From positions 1 through 64,000 of the forward strand of contig NZ_JAUHTR010000010.1 of NCBI RefSeq assembly GCF_030418125.1: a stretch of DNA of 64,000 bases, given 5' to 3'. Positions 9,289 to 18,160 of this stretch are shown piece by piece; positions within the stretch are counted from its first letter, which is position 1, and each line of letters begins with the position of its first letter. Source of the DNA: Fictibacillus fluitans (lineage in GTDB: Bacteria > Bacillota > Bacilli > Bacillales > Fictibacillaceae). The translations under genes were made by a program, and so were the position numbers. The notes beneath the pieces were generated by a model. That model was given only the letters and a program-made list of their open reading frames with translations, had not been told where the DNA came from and ran no database searches.

Positions 9289-9978
9289 GTGGCCGAAACA
9301 CCGCTTATGATTCGAGATTATCCTGTTGAAGACCGCCCCCGTGAGCGAATGCTTGCGAGCGGGCCGGGCACCCTGGCAAACTATGAGCTTCTGGCGATTT
9401 TATTGAGGACCGGATCCAGAAAGGAATCCGCTCTTCAGCTGGCGAACCGCATCATTCAGCATTTTGAAGGATTGCGTTCGCTAAAAGATGCAACGATAAG
9501 TGAATTGAAAGAAATTCATGGCATTGGCGACGCGAAAGCAGTCGAGCTTCTCGCAGCTATCGAGCTTGGAAGGCGGATCAGCAGACTGCCGTTTGATGAA
9601 CGGTTTGCGATCCGGTCACCGGACGATGGCGCACAATATTTGATGGATGAACTCCGCTTTTTGCAGCAGGAGCATTTTGTCTGTCTGTATCTAAATACGA
9701 AAAACCAAGTAATTTTCAAAAAAACGATATTTATTGGAAGCTTGAATTCATCGATTGTTCATCCGCGTGAAGTATTTAAAGAAGGATTTAAACGGTCGGC
9801 AGCTTCCATTATTTGTTTTCACAATCATCCAAGCGGCGATCCTTCCCCAAGCAGGGAAGACATTGAAGTGACTAAAAGATTAGTAGGATGCGGAAAAATG
9901 CTTGGTATAGAGCTTTTGGACCATATTATTATAGGTGACTTAAAATACGTAAGTTTAAAAGAAAAAGGTTATGTTTAA
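9289..9978 (+). CDS. radC: RadC family JAMM-domain protein
   Basis: A 229-residue RadC protein. The N-terminal part (about 40-100) holds a helix-hairpin-helix (LKEIHGIGDAKAVEL), and the C-terminal part has the JAMM metalloprotease-like motif, HNHPSGDPSPSREDIE, starting near residue 178. Despite the name, a DNA-repair role has not held up for the family; the molecular function is uncertain. The start is GTG at 9289 with AAGGAGGAAT upstream. It lies between maf and mreB as in B. subtilis. Confidence 0.95.
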   Translation: MAETPLMIRDYPVEDRPRERMLASGPGTLANYELLAILLRTGSRKESALQLANRIIQHFEGLRSLKDATISELKEIHGIGDAKAVELLAAIELGRRISRLPFDERFAIRSPDDGAQYLMDELRFLQQEHFVCLYLNTKNQVIFKKTIFIGSLNSSIVHPREVFKEGFKRSAASIICFHNHPSGDPSPSREDIEVTKRLVGCGKMLGIELLDHIIIGDLKYVSLKEKGYV

Positions 9979-9980
9979 CA

Positions 9981-10010
9981 TTGTCATTTGCGCTTTTGTT
10001 AGCGTATAAT
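9981..10010 (+). promoter_or_regulatory. sigma-A promoter of mreB
   Basis: TTGTCA (9981-9986) and a perfect TATAAT (10005-10010) with 18-bp spacing lie 40 bases before the mreB start. Confidence 0.8.
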
Positions 10011-10049
10011 CATATTTATGAGTTTTGCTTGATGAAAGGAGTTACATAA

Positions 10050-11090
10050 ATGTTTGGTGGATTTTCAAGAGATTTAGGGATTGATTTAGGGACTGCAAAC
10101 ACTCTTGTTTACGTGAAGGGTAAGGGTGTTGTTGTGCGTGAACCTTCCGTAGTAGCATTGAGAACAGATACAGGGTCAATTGAAGCAGTAGGTAACGATG
10201 CAAAGAACATGATCGGCCGTACTCCGGGCAATATCGTGGCTGTTCGTCCTATGAAAGATGGTGTTATCGCTGATTTTGAAACAACCGCAACCATGATGAA
10301 GTACTTTATCCAGCAGGCACAGAAAAACCGTTCTGTTTTTGCGAGAAAACCGAATGTTATGGTTTGTGTTCCTTCTGGGATTACAGCCGTTGAAAAACGT
10401 GCAGTAGAAGATGCGACGAAGCAGGCGGGGGCCCGTGAAGCCTATACCATTGAAGAGCCTTTTGCAGCTGCCATCGGTGCGGATCTTCCGGTATGGGAGC
10501 CGACAGGAAGCATGGTGGTTGATATTGGCGGCGGTACAACTGAAGTGGCGATCATTTCCCTTGGCGGAATTGTCACAAGCCAATCGATCCGCATTGCCGG
10601 TGATGAAATGGATGATGCAATCATTCAGTACATTAAGAAGACCTACAATCTTATGATTGGTGAACGTACATCTGAAACCCTCAAGCTTGAAATCGGTTCT
10701 GCAGGCTCAGCTGACGGTATTGAAAACATGGACATCCGCGGCCGCGACCTTTTGACCGGATTGCCTAAAACCGTCACAATTACCGCTGAAGAAGTTTCCA
10801 GCGCGCTGAGAGACACGGTCAACAGCATTATGGAGGCGGTTAAAGTAACCCTTGAAAAAACACCTCCTGAACTGGCTGCCGATATCATGGACCGTGGAAT
10901 CGTACTGACTGGTGGAGGAGCTCTGCTTCGCAACCTGGACAAGGTTATCAGTGAGGAAACGAAGATGCCTGTAATCGTTGCTGAAAACGCTTTGGATTGT
11001 GTTGCTGTAGGAACCGGACGTGCACTTGAAAACCTGCACCTTTTCCGTTCAAAAGCAGGAATTACTTCCCGTTCGAAAACAAAGGCTTAA
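10050..11090 (+). CDS. mreB: rod-shape actin homologue MreB
   Basis: A 346-residue bacterial actin that forms membrane-associated filaments guiding lateral cell-wall synthesis. The actin-fold phosphate loops are visible: [10 protein letters not shown] at about residues 9-18 and [13 protein letters not shown] at about 155-167, plus the adenosine motif [11 protein letters not shown] near 287-297. The short N-terminus ([10 protein letters not shown]) is normal for MreB and may bind membrane. It has its own promoter and leads mreB-mreC-mreD. Paralogues Mbl and MreBH exist in bacilli, but the mreCD context identifies this one. Confidence 0.97.
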   Translation: MFGGFSRDLGIDLGTANTLVYVKGKGVVVREPSVVALRTDTGSIEAVGNDAKNMIGRTPGNIVAVRPMKDGVIADFETTATMMKYFIQQAQKNRSVFARKPNVMVCVPSGITAVEKRAVEDATKQAGAREAYTIEEPFAAAIGADLPVWEPTGSMVVDIGGGTTEVAIISLGGIVTSQSIRIAGDEMDDAIIQYIKKTYNLMIGERTSETLKLEIGSAGSADGIENMDIRGRDLLTGLPKTVTITAEEVSSALRDTVNSIMEAVKVTLEKTPPELAADIMDRGIVLTGGGALLRNLDKVISEETKMPVIVAENALDCVAVGTGRALENLHLFRSKAGITSRSKTKA

Positions 11091-11105
11091 GAAGGTGTTT
11101 GGATC

Positions 11106-11981
11106 GTGCCACAATTTTTCTCGAACAAGCGGCTTATCATTCTTCTTGCGAGTATCATAGTTTTGGTGGCAATGATCGGCTTTTCTATGAAAGATCGCAA
11201 GGAATTAAGCTGGCCGGAACAATTTTTAAAAGATACGGTTGGCGTAAGTCAGTCGCTGTTTTATAAACCCGCTAATTCAATAGCGGGTTTCTTTGAGAAC
11301 TTATCTGAAATGAAACATATGTATGCCGAAAATAAAAAGCTGAAATCAAAGCTTAATGAGTATGCCGAGCTTTCTGTCAGCGTTCAGGATTTAAAACAAA
11401 AGAATCAAAGCTTGAAAGGCCAGCTGGAAAAGGAAGCGGATCTTACCGAATACCATGTGAAGGAAGCGACCGTGATTGGGAGATCTCCCGATCGCTGGAA
11501 CAAGTTTATCTTTGTAAATCAAGGCTATAAAGATGGAGTGAAAACGGATATGGCTGTCGTTTCACCTCAGGGCTTTATTGGAAAAGTGACCCGGGTAGCC
11601 GCCTTTCATTCCACTGTTCAGCTGATCAGCGACAATGATCAGAACAACCAGATTTCTGCCATTATAGAAGGGGACAAACGTATTTTTGGCACAATTGAGG
11701 GTTATGATTCCAAAAAGCAATCCTTATTGTTCAAAAAGATACCTGTCAACTCGACTATTAAAAAAGGGCAGATGGTTATTTCATCCGGACTGGGCGAAGC
11801 TTTTCCGAGAGGCTTGCTGATCGGTACGGTTGCTGAGGTTAAGGCGGATGAAACCGGACAGACGAAAATCGCCTATGTTAAACCTGCTGCCGATTTGTAT
11901 GATCTCAGCCATGTAACGATTCTGGAACGGACCATGCAGCAATTGGATGAGAACGAATTTAAAGCAAAGGAGGAAGAATAA
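11106..11981 (+). CDS. mreC: rod-shape determining protein MreC
   Basis: A 291-residue bitopic membrane protein linking MreB filaments to the periplasmic wall-synthesis enzymes. One transmembrane helix lies at about residues 10-26 (LIILLASIIVLVAMIGF). It is followed by a coiled coil (about 65-110) and two beta-barrel domains (ATVIGRSPDRW onward). The start is GTG at 11106, with GAAGGTG upstream. Its stop overlaps the mreD start by one base. A perfect 10-bp hairpin lies inside the coding region at 11265-11290 and is described separately. Confidence 0.95.
   Translation: MPQFFSNKRLIILLASIIVLVAMIGFSMKDRKELSWPEQFLKDTVGVSQSLFYKPANSIAGFFENLSEMKHMYAENKKLKSKLNEYAELSVSVQDLKQKNQSLKGQLEKEADLTEYHVKEATVIGRSPDRWNKFIFVNQGYKDGVKTDMAVVSPQGFIGKVTRVAAFHSTVQLISDNDQNNQISAIIEGDKRIFGTIEGYDSKKQSLLFKKIPVNSTIKKGQMVISSGLGEAFPRGLLIGTVAEVKADETGQTKIAYVKPAADLYDLSHVTILERTMQQLDENEFKAKEEE
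11265..11290 (+). repeat. perfect hairpin inside the mreC coding region
   Basis: AAACCCGCTA (11265-11274) and TAGCGGGTTT (11281-11290) pair perfectly around a 6-base loop (ATTCAA). It sits about 160 bases into mreC. No strong T-run follows, so it is terminator-like but probably not an efficient terminator. Confidence 0.7.
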
Positions 11982-12484
11982 TGAGCAGAATTCTTCTTCC
12001 TTTTATCACCTATATTGCTTTTGTACTAGAGAGCACGGTGATGCAGGTACTGGCACCGGAACATTATGGCTGGGATTTTCTAATGGTCCCTCATTTTGCC
12101 ATGGTGCTGATTATTTTGATGTCCTGCTACCTGAAACCGTCGTATGGTATAGTTTACGGTTTGATTTTCGGACTGCTGTCCGATCTGATTTACACCGACT
12201 TGATTGGGGTATACATGTTTTCAACCGCTCTGGTCGCCTATTTCATAGCCGTTCTGTCCCGCTATCTTTTCAGTAACTTTTTTGTTACGATTCTATTGAG
12301 CATTTTGGGAGTCGCCGGCCTGGAATTCCTGGTATACGGATTAAACTCCCTGATCGGTATAGCCGATGTGAAAATGGCTGACTTTTTTTACGACCGGCTT
12401 CTGCCGACTTTAATTTTAAATGCGGTATTTACAATTATCGTTTATTTTCCCTTTGCTAAGCTTCTCAGAAAGATTGAAGGATAA
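11981..12484 (+). CDS. mreD: rod-shape determining protein MreD
   Basis: A 167-residue polytopic membrane protein with about five hydrophobic helices, as usual for MreD. It partners with MreC and RodA/PBP2 in the elongasome. The start ATG shares one base with the mreC stop (TAATG), so translation is probably coupled. Identification rests on hydrophobicity, length and position after mreC. Confidence 0.93.
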   Translation: MSRILLPFITYIAFVLESTVMQVLAPEHYGWDFLMVPHFAMVLIILMSCYLKPSYGIVYGLIFGLLSDLIYTDLIGVYMFSTALVAYFIAVLSRYLFSNFFVTILLSILGVAGLEFLVYGLNSLIGIADVKMADFFYDRLLPTLILNAVFTIIVYFPFAKLLRKIEG

Positions 12485-12563
12485 AAAACGTTTTCGATAA
12501 TCTGATGGATTGAAAAAAGGATTCCACAAAAAGTTGTCGAATGAAAGTATGTTGAGGTGAACG

Positions 12564-13244
12564 ATGGCAATGGCACAAAAACTCCAACATAATGTAACCA
12601 TAAAAGGTACAAAAGACGGTCTTGTTCTGCTACTGGACGACTTGTGTTCTTTTGAGCACCTTGTCGAAGAGCTGAATGAAAAATTATCTGACGATCATGG
12701 GCAGTTGCTGAATGGACCGCTTATTTCAGTCATTGTCAAAACAGGAAACAGATATCTGACCGATCAGCAATCCGGGCTGATCCGCGAGATTATCGGGCAA
12801 AAGAAGAATCTCGAGATCAAGCGGTTTGAAACCAATGTCATTACGGTTGCTGAAGCGGAAGAAATGAAAAAAGAAGCACAGATTATGCGCGTTTCAAAGG
12901 TGGTTCGCTCGGGACAGGTCCTTAGTGTGCAGGGGGATCTCCTGCTGATTGGCGATGTAAATCCCGGGGGTACCGTTATGGCAACAGGCAATATTTTTGT
13001 ACTGGGTTCCCTTAAAGGTATTGCTCACGGCGGTTCCGCGGGAAACAGGAAAGCAGTAATTGCCGCTTCTGTCATGAAGCCCACCCAGCTCCGAATTGCC
13101 GAAATGATCAACCGGGCGCCGGACCATTATCCTGAACATGGGAATGAAATGGAGTGCGCCTTTATTTCCGATGAGGAAGATCAGATCCTGATTGACCGGA
13201 TCAGCATCGTACATAAAATCAGGCCAGAGCTGAATCGTTTATAG
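12564..13244 (+). CDS. minC: septum site-determining protein MinC
   Basis: A 226-residue inhibitor of FtsZ polymerisation that blocks division at the poles. The C-terminal beta-helix domain is clear from about residue 108 (VVRSGQVLSVQGDLLLIGDVNPGG, then GNIFVLGSLKGIAHGG); this part dimerises and binds MinD. The N-terminal about 100 residues contact FtsZ. The start ATG at 12564 follows GTTGAGGTGA; an ATG six bases later is possible. minD follows after 19 bases. Confidence 0.95.
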   Translation: MAMAQKLQHNVTIKGTKDGLVLLLDDLCSFEHLVEELNEKLSDDHGQLLNGPLISVIVKTGNRYLTDQQSGLIREIIGQKKNLEIKRFETNVITVAEAEEMKKEAQIMRVSKVVRSGQVLSVQGDLLLIGDVNPGGTVMATGNIFVLGSLKGIAHGGSAGNRKAVIAASVMKPTQLRIAEMINRAPDHYPEHGNEMECAFISDEEDQILIDRISIVHKIRPELNRL

Positions 13245-13263
13245 TAAGAAAGGGGAATGAATC

Positions 13264-14058
13264 ATGGGAGAGGCAATAGTCATTACTTCTGGGAAAGGGG
13301 GAGTCGGGAAAACCACGACTTCTGCAAATATTGGTACATCCCTCGCCCTTTCTGGTAAAAAAGTGTGCCTGGTGGATACAGACATCGGTCTTCGCAATCT
13401 TGATGTGCTGATGGGACTTGAGAACCGAATCATTTATGATTTGGTCGACGTTGTGGAAGAACGCTGCAAGCTTCATCAGGCACTCATCAAGGACAAGCGG
13501 TTTGAATGCTTATTCCTCCTTCCGGCTGCACAGACCAAAGATAAAAGCTCCGTCCAACCGGAACAAATGAAAAAGATTATCATGGAGCTGAAACAGGATT
13601 ACGACTATGTCATTATCGACTGTCCCGCAGGCATTGAACAAGGATTTAAAAACGCGGTTGCGGGTGCCGACAAATCGATTGTTGTCACCAATCCTGAAAT
13701 TTCATCGGTGCGTGATGCCGACCGCATCATCGGTCTTCTGGAGCAAGAGGATGTGGAAGCACCAAAACTTATTGTGAACCGAGTACGGAATCACCTGGCT
13801 AAGAGCGGAGATATGCTGGATGTGGATGAGATCGTGTCCATTCTTGCTATCGAGCTGATTGGTGTTGTGGTGGATGATGAGAATGTTATAAAAGCTGCGA
13901 ATAAGGGTGAGCCTATCGCAATGAGCCCGAACAGCAAAGCTTCCATTGCATACAGGAACATCGCAAGAAGAATTCTTGGGGAATCGGTCCCCCTTTCAAC
14001 GATTGAAGAGGAAAAAGGTTTCTTTTCAAAAATCAAAACATTGCTTGGTATGAGATAA
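13264..14058 (+). CDS. minD: septum site-determining ATPase MinD
   Basis: A 264-residue ParA/MinD-family ATPase that recruits MinC to the membrane. The deviant Walker A motif GKGGVGKTT is at about residues 10-18. DTDIGLRNLDVLMGLENR (about 38-55) is the typical MinD switch region. The C-terminal stretch GFFSKIKTLLGMR is the amphipathic membrane-targeting helix. The start ATG follows AAAGGGGAATGA. No minE is present; in bacilli DivIVA/MinJ provide topology instead. A terminator follows. Confidence 0.97.
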   Translation: MGEAIVITSGKGGVGKTTTSANIGTSLALSGKKVCLVDTDIGLRNLDVLMGLENRIIYDLVDVVEERCKLHQALIKDKRFECLFLLPAAQTKDKSSVQPEQMKKIIMELKQDYDYVIIDCPAGIEQGFKNAVAGADKSIVVTNPEISSVRDADRIIGLLEQEDVEAPKLIVNRVRNHLAKSGDMLDVDEIVSILAIELIGVVVDDENVIKAANKGEPIAMSPNSKASIAYRNIARRILGESVPLSTIEEEKGFFSKIKTLLGMR

Positions 14059-14062
14059 ACGA

Positions 14063-14113
14063 AAGCCTTCACACGCGTATGAATTGCAAGACGCGGATGA
14101 AGGCTTTTCTTTG
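14063..14113 (+). terminator. terminator of the mre-min operon
   Basis: AAGCCTTCA (14063-14071) pairs with TGAAGGCTT (14098-14106), with an inner CGCGT/ACGCG stem, then a T-rich tract. Confidence 0.8.
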
Positions 14114-14140
14114 CATTTGGGTCTCAATTGCATACTAAAG

Positions 14141-14169
14141 TCATAAGCCTCCCGGACAAGTCATATGAT
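14141..14169 (+). promoter_or_regulatory. candidate sigma-E promoter of spoIVFA
   Basis: TCATAAG (14141-14147) and CATATGAT (14162-14169) are 14 bp apart, a good fit to the mother-cell sigma-E pattern. spoIVF is sigma-E dependent in B. subtilis. Confidence 0.6.
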
Positions 14170-14198
14170 GTGGTAAACAAGTGACGGGGGAATCAGGA

Positions 14199-14948
14199 AT
14201 GAGAAATAGCGCAGATGAAATCCGGCGGAGATATGCAGACAAGATTACCCGGGAGGAACAGGACCCGTTCAGAACCAGCCTATACACGGGGCCATCCACT
14301 CCTGTACAGGGAAAAAAGAAAAGTCCCCGGTTTAATGGTTCGTTTTTTTTGTTTCAGCTTATGGCAGCGGTGTGCCTGTTTCTCGGGGCGGGCATTTTGT
14401 TTAAGAATGATAGTCTGCAGGCAGTGAGAGGGCAGGAGATTATTAAGAAAATGTATCACAGTGAATTCCAGTTTGCCGCTGCCCAGAAGTGGTATGAACA
14501 CCAGTTTGGAAAACCGCTCGCTTTGCTGCCGGACAAACAGGCAGAGCCGCAAAAAGAGCTTTCGGCCACTAAAAAAACAGAAGATTATGCCGTTCCTGCA
14601 TCCGGAAAAGTATATCAATCCTTTGAGGCCAACGGGAAAGGGATCATGGTAGAAACGGGGAAATCAACAAGGGTGGACACTGTAAAAGAAGGATATGTCA
14701 CGTTTATCGGAAAAAAAGACAAACTTGGGAAAACCGTCATCCTCCAGCATAGCAATGGAGAGGAATCCTGGTACGGGCACCTCGACAGCATTGATGCAGA
14801 TGTTAAGCTGTACAGCTACATGGAGCGAAAGAAACCGCTCGGAAAGGTGTCACCGAGTGAGGATGGAAAAACAGGGAAGTTCTACTTTGCCATAAAAAAG
14901 GGAAACGCCTTTATTGATCCGGGCAAGGTGGGAATCCGTTTTGAATAA
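14199..14948 (+). CDS. spoIVFA: SpoIVFA, regulator of the SpoIVFB protease
   Basis: A 249-residue single-pass membrane protein. The membrane segment is at about residues 50-67 (FFLFQLMAAVCLFLGAGI), and the C-terminal half resembles an M23/LytM fold without the full metal site (ILQHSNGEESWYGHLDSI). In B. subtilis SpoIVFA holds SpoIVFB and BofA in the outer forespore membrane until SpoIVB cleaves it. The start chosen is the ATG at 14199 behind GGGGGAA; a GTG at 14181 lacks a ribosome-binding site. The gene overlaps spoIVFB. Confidence 0.88.
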   Translation: MRNSADEIRRRYADKITREEQDPFRTSLYTGPSTPVQGKKKSPRFNGSFFLFQLMAAVCLFLGAGILFKNDSLQAVRGQEIIKKMYHSEFQFAAAQKWYEHQFGKPLALLPDKQAEPQKELSATKKTEDYAVPASGKVYQSFEANGKGIMVETGKSTRVDTVKEGYVTFIGKKDKLGKTVILQHSNGEESWYGHLDSIDADVKLYSYMERKKPLGKVSPSEDGKTGKFYFAIKKGNAFIDPGKVGIRFE

Positions 14949-15798
14949 CGCATTTTTTCAGTTTCTGGCCAAGGTGCGGATCAATCCGCTCTTCTGGCTG
15001 ACCATCGGACTTTCCATCATCACTGGGCACTTCCGGGAAATCCTTTTGCTGTTTTTCGCTGTGTTTATTCATGAGATGGGTCATTATGCAGCGGCCCATC
15101 TTTTTAAATGGCGTGTAAAGAAAATCGAATTATTCCCTTTTGGGGGTGTGGCGGAAGTGGAAGAGCATGGCAACCGCCGGTTCTTTGAAGAGGTTATCGT
15201 GACAGTCTCTGGCCCCGTCCAGCACTTGTGGATGATGGCATCCGCCTATTTTGTTTTCCAGCTTGGATGGTGGGATTCAGAAACCTATGGCTGGTTTATG
15301 AATATGAACATTACTCTTTTGGTTTTCAATCTGCTGCCGGTTTGGCCGCTTGATGGCGGAAAGCTTGTTTTTATTGCAGCCACCAGCATTTTTCCGTTTA
15401 AAAAAGCGCATACTGTATTTTTAATATGCTCCTTTTCCATCCTTCTCATCTTGTTTTTCTCCTTCCTTCCAAGAGATCCTTTTCATCTCAACCTTTGGAT
15501 TGTAACTGTCTTTTTGGGGGTATCCCATTATATTGAGTGGAAACGCCGGCCTTACGTTTTTCTTCGGTTCCTGATGACACGGTCCGATGGGAAGGGGAAT
15601 AAAGAGGTGACAACGCCCATTCATGTTTCGCCGGATACCGAACTATATGATGTTATCAGTCTGTTCCGCAAAGGAGTGCGCCATTTTGTCGTTATTCATA
15701 TGAAAGAAAAGCACAAAGTGGTTGAAGAAAGGCTTGTATTGAACACCTTTTTTTCCTCCAATCAGGTCAGATGTGCAATTGGCAACCTTTTTCGTTAA
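14941..15798 (+). CDS. spoIVFB: SpoIVFB intramembrane metalloprotease (pro-sigma-K processing)
   Basis: A 285-residue site-2 protease that cleaves pro-sigma-K in the mother cell. The zinc motif HEMGH lies at about residues 44-48 and the third-ligand motif NLLPVWPLDGGK near 130-140, both in hydrophobic helices. The C-terminal about 90 residues form the CBS-like domain that senses ATP. The start is the TTG at 14941 inside the end of spoIVFA: it has AAGGTGGGA upstream and gives MNNAFFQFL, which matches the length of the B. subtilis N-terminus. An upstream TTG (14914) would add nine residues. Confidence 0.92.
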   Translation: MNNAFFQFLAKVRINPLFWLTIGLSIITGHFREILLLFFAVFIHEMGHYAAAHLFKWRVKKIELFPFGGVAEVEEHGNRRFFEEVIVTVSGPVQHLWMMASAYFVFQLGWWDSETYGWFMNMNITLLVFNLLPVWPLDGGKLVFIAATSIFPFKKAHTVFLICSFSILLILFFSFLPRDPFHLNLWIVTVFLGVSHYIEWKRRPYVFLRFLMTRSDGKGNKEVTTPIHVSPDTELYDVISLFRKGVRHFVVIHMKEKHKVVEERLVLNTFFSSNQVRCAIGNLFR

Positions 15799-15836
15799 AA
15801 TGGAAAGCATCAGTAATGTTAGTGAGGATAATGCTT

Positions 15837-17327
15837 ATGAAGAAAATTATCATAAATGCCGTTACCCAAATAAAACGGATAGCGGTTATAGAAAATGGGG
15901 ATGTCGCAGAATTGCAGATGGAAACAGCATCTGACCTGCCTGTACCCGGAAGCATTTACAAAGGAAGAGTCAAGCGCGTTCTGCCTGGCATGCAGGCGGC
16001 CTTTGTGGATATCGGCTCAACCAAAAATGGATTCATTCATCGTGATGATTTATTGTCCTATCAGCAGTCCCGGCTGTCTCCTGAAGAAAAGAAGGAGATG
16101 TCCATCAGCTCTTTTGCCCAGGAAGGGGAGGAAATGATCGTACAGATCGTGAAAGAAGAAACCGATTCTAAGGGAGCCAGGCTGACCGGGATGCTTTCCA
16201 TTCCAGGATCGCGCCTGGTTTTCTTGCCGGATGCCTCGCACATTGGTGTTTCAAAAAAAATGAGCCGCAATGAAAAGGAAAAGTGGCGGCTGTATGGCCA
16301 ATCCCTTGTCAGGGGAGAAGACGGCCTCATTTTCCGTACCTCATGCGCCGGCCAGCCGGAAGAAGAAATTGAAGCCGAGTTCAGGGGCCTGACCGAACGT
16401 CATCGCCATGTTGAAAATTTGGCTGAACAAAAGGAAGCTCCGGCTCTCCTGCATGATGAAGCCGATTACCTGAATAAAATAATCCGTGATTACGGGTATG
16501 ATGAAACGCTTGAAATAGTGATTGACGAGGGAGCAGAATTCAGGAGACTGCTGCTGCTCGCCAAGCCATTTCCTTCCCTGCAAAAGAGAATTATCCTATA
16601 CAGCGGCAAAGAAAACATCTTCTCTTATTATAAAGCTGAGGGTATTTGGGAAAAGGCCATCCGGCCGCATATCTGGCTGAAAAATGGGGGTTCATTACGA
16701 ATTGACCATACAGAGGCGATGTCCGTAATTGACGTTAATACCGATAAGTTCACCGGAAAGGTAAGCCGGAGGGAAACTGTCCTGCAAACCAATCTGCATG
16801 CCGCTGCGGAAATTGCGAGGCAGTTAAGACTTCGCAATATTTCAGGCATGATTGTCATCGATTTTATAACGATGGATGAACAGGATGACCAAGGACGGGT
16901 GGAAGAAGCACTGAAAAAAGCGCTTCAGGCAGACCGGCTTACAACAGTGATTCATGGCTTTACCCGGATGGGTGTTTTTGAAATGACACGAAAAAAAGAA
17001 AGGCAGTCTCTTCATCATTCCCTGACTGAACCTTGTACTGTCTGCAGGGAAGCCGGAAGAGTGGTTTCTGCCAGAACGATCGCCAATCAGGCTGAGATTG
17101 CGTTAAGAGAGTACAGATATATGGACGAGGAAGCCATTTGGATTGAAGCAACACCTGATGTTTTGCATCAACTAAAGGGCTTTGAAGATGAAAACCTGCG
17201 CCAGCTTGAAGCCAGGCTGCCTTTTGCCATTTTTTTATCCGAAATCCGCGAAAAACAAGCCGCTCCATCCTTTACCATTCGGCATATCGGATCGGCAGAA
17301 GATATACAGCAAAGAATGAAAAGATAA
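15837..17327 (+). CDS. rng: ribonuclease G (RNase E/G family)
   Basis: A 496-residue endoribonuclease. The N-terminal S1 domain is visible (about 35-120, GSIYKGRVKRVLPGMQAAFVDIG). The catalytic DNase-I-like domain has the metal-binding aspartates in MSVIDVNTDKF and MIVIDFITMD (about 300 and 343). A zinc-link-like CTVC is near residue 400. The enzyme cuts single-stranded A/U-rich RNA in rRNA maturation and mRNA decay. The start ATG at 15837 has a better spaced GTGAGG than the ATG six bases earlier. B. subtilis lacks RNase E/G, but many other bacilli carry this gene before rplU. Confidence 0.94.
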   Translation: MKKIIINAVTQIKRIAVIENGDVAELQMETASDLPVPGSIYKGRVKRVLPGMQAAFVDIGSTKNGFIHRDDLLSYQQSRLSPEEKKEMSISSFAQEGEEMIVQIVKEETDSKGARLTGMLSIPGSRLVFLPDASHIGVSKKMSRNEKEKWRLYGQSLVRGEDGLIFRTSCAGQPEEEIEAEFRGLTERHRHVENLAEQKEAPALLHDEADYLNKIIRDYGYDETLEIVIDEGAEFRRLLLLAKPFPSLQKRIILYSGKENIFSYYKAEGIWEKAIRPHIWLKNGGSLRIDHTEAMSVIDVNTDKFTGKVSRRETVLQTNLHAAAEIARQLRLRNISGMIVIDFITMDEQDDQGRVEEALKKALQADRLTTVIHGFTRMGVFEMTRKKERQSLHHSLTEPCTVCREAGRVVSARTIANQAEIALREYRYMDEEAIWIEATPDVLHQLKGFEDENLRQLEARLPFAIFLSEIREKQAAPSFTIRHIGSAEDIQQRMKR

Positions 17328-17328
17328 A

Positions 17329-17358
17329 TTGACACTGGGGTATCGAACATGGTATGAT
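17329..17358 (+). promoter_or_regulatory. sigma-A promoter of rplU-prp-rpmA
   Basis: TTGACA (17329-17334) and TATGAT (17353-17358) with 18 bp between them begin just after the rng stop codon. Confidence 0.85.
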
Positions 17359-17364
17359 TCTTCT

Positions 17365-17451
17365 GTTAGTTTATTGGAGCACCCGCTCCAACCGCACAGG
17401 AACAGGTTTTTAAGCTTACATAAGCACCTGTGATGGCGAGTCTGAGTTTAC
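17365..17451 (+). ncRNA. L21 (rplU) mRNA leader
   Basis: The 5' untranslated region between the promoter and rplU contains a hairpin (GGAGC-ACCC-GCTCC) and a longer pairing, ACAGGTTTTTAAGC against GCTTACATAAGCACCTGT. Bacilli have a known L21 leader at this place, thought to mediate feedback by a product of the operon. I infer identity from position and structure, not from an alignment. Confidence 0.65.
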
Positions 17452-17466
17452 AAGGAGGTGCACGTG

Positions 17467-17775
17467 ATGTACGCAATTATTCAAACTGGTGGTAAACAAG
17501 TAAGAGTTGAAGAAGGTCAAGCGATCTATGTTGAAAAGCTTGATGTGGAAGCTGGCGATGTAGTAACATTTGAGGATGTTCTTATGGTCGGTGGAGACAG
17601 CCTGCAAGTAGGAGCTCCTTTGCTAGATGGAGTTACTGTAACAGGTAAAGTTGAAAAACATGGCCGCGGACAAAAAGTGGTCGTTTACAAGTTCAAAGCT
17701 AAAAAGAACTACCGTCGTAAACAAGGTCACCGTCAGCCTTACACTAAAGTAGTTATCGATAAAATCAACGGTTAA
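17467..17775 (+). CDS. rplU: 50S ribosomal protein L21
   Basis: A 102-residue ribosomal protein that binds 23S rRNA. The N-terminal [11 protein letters not shown] and the C-terminal [14 protein letters not shown] are signatures of L21. The start ATG at 17467 is eight bases after AAGGAGG; upstream GTG codons in frame are too close to it. First gene of rplU-prp-rpmA. Confidence 0.98.
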   Translation: MYAIIQTGGKQVRVEEGQAIYVEKLDVEAGDVVTFEDVLMVGGDSLQVGAPLLDGVTVTGKVEKHGRGQKVVVYKFKAKKNYRRKQGHRQPYTKVVIDKING

Positions 17776-17780
17776 TTCCA

Positions 17781-18128
17781 ATGATCAAGGTAACCATTTA
17801 CAGAGATGAACGAAACCATATTGACTCGTTTTCAATGAGTGGACATGCTGATTCCGGTCCATTTGGACAGGATCTTGTCTGCGCTGGGGCTTCAGCAGTC
17901 TCATTTGGAGCGATAAATGCGGTGGAGGTTTTGTGCCATGTTACCCCTGATGTGGAAACGCACCAGGATGGAGGCCGTCTGGTCTTCCGTACACCACAAC
18001 ATCTCGAAGACCATATCCATGAAAAAGTACAGCTTCTTCTGGAAGGTATGGTTGTTTCCTTAAAAACAATCGAAAACGACTACGGTCGATTTATTTCACT
18101 GCGGGAGAAGCCGGCGAGAGCCCGCTAA
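17781..18128 (+). CDS. prp: ribosomal-processing cysteine protease Prp
   Basis: A 115-residue protease (formerly YsxB) that removes the N-terminal extension of L27 in Firmicutes. The catalytic pair is visible as His22 (SGHADSG) and Cys34 (LVCAGASA), at the same positions as in the Staphylococcus aureus enzyme. It lies between rplU and rpmA, the usual place, and its substrate L27 carries the cleavable extension here. Confidence 0.96.
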   Translation: MIKVTIYRDERNHIDSFSMSGHADSGPFGQDLVCAGASAVSFGAINAVEVLCHVTPDVETHQDGGRLVFRTPQHLEDHIHEKVQLLLEGMVVSLKTIENDYGRFISLREKPARAR

Positions 18129-18160
18129 ACCAGCTAACACCTAAAGAGGAGGTGGGACGA

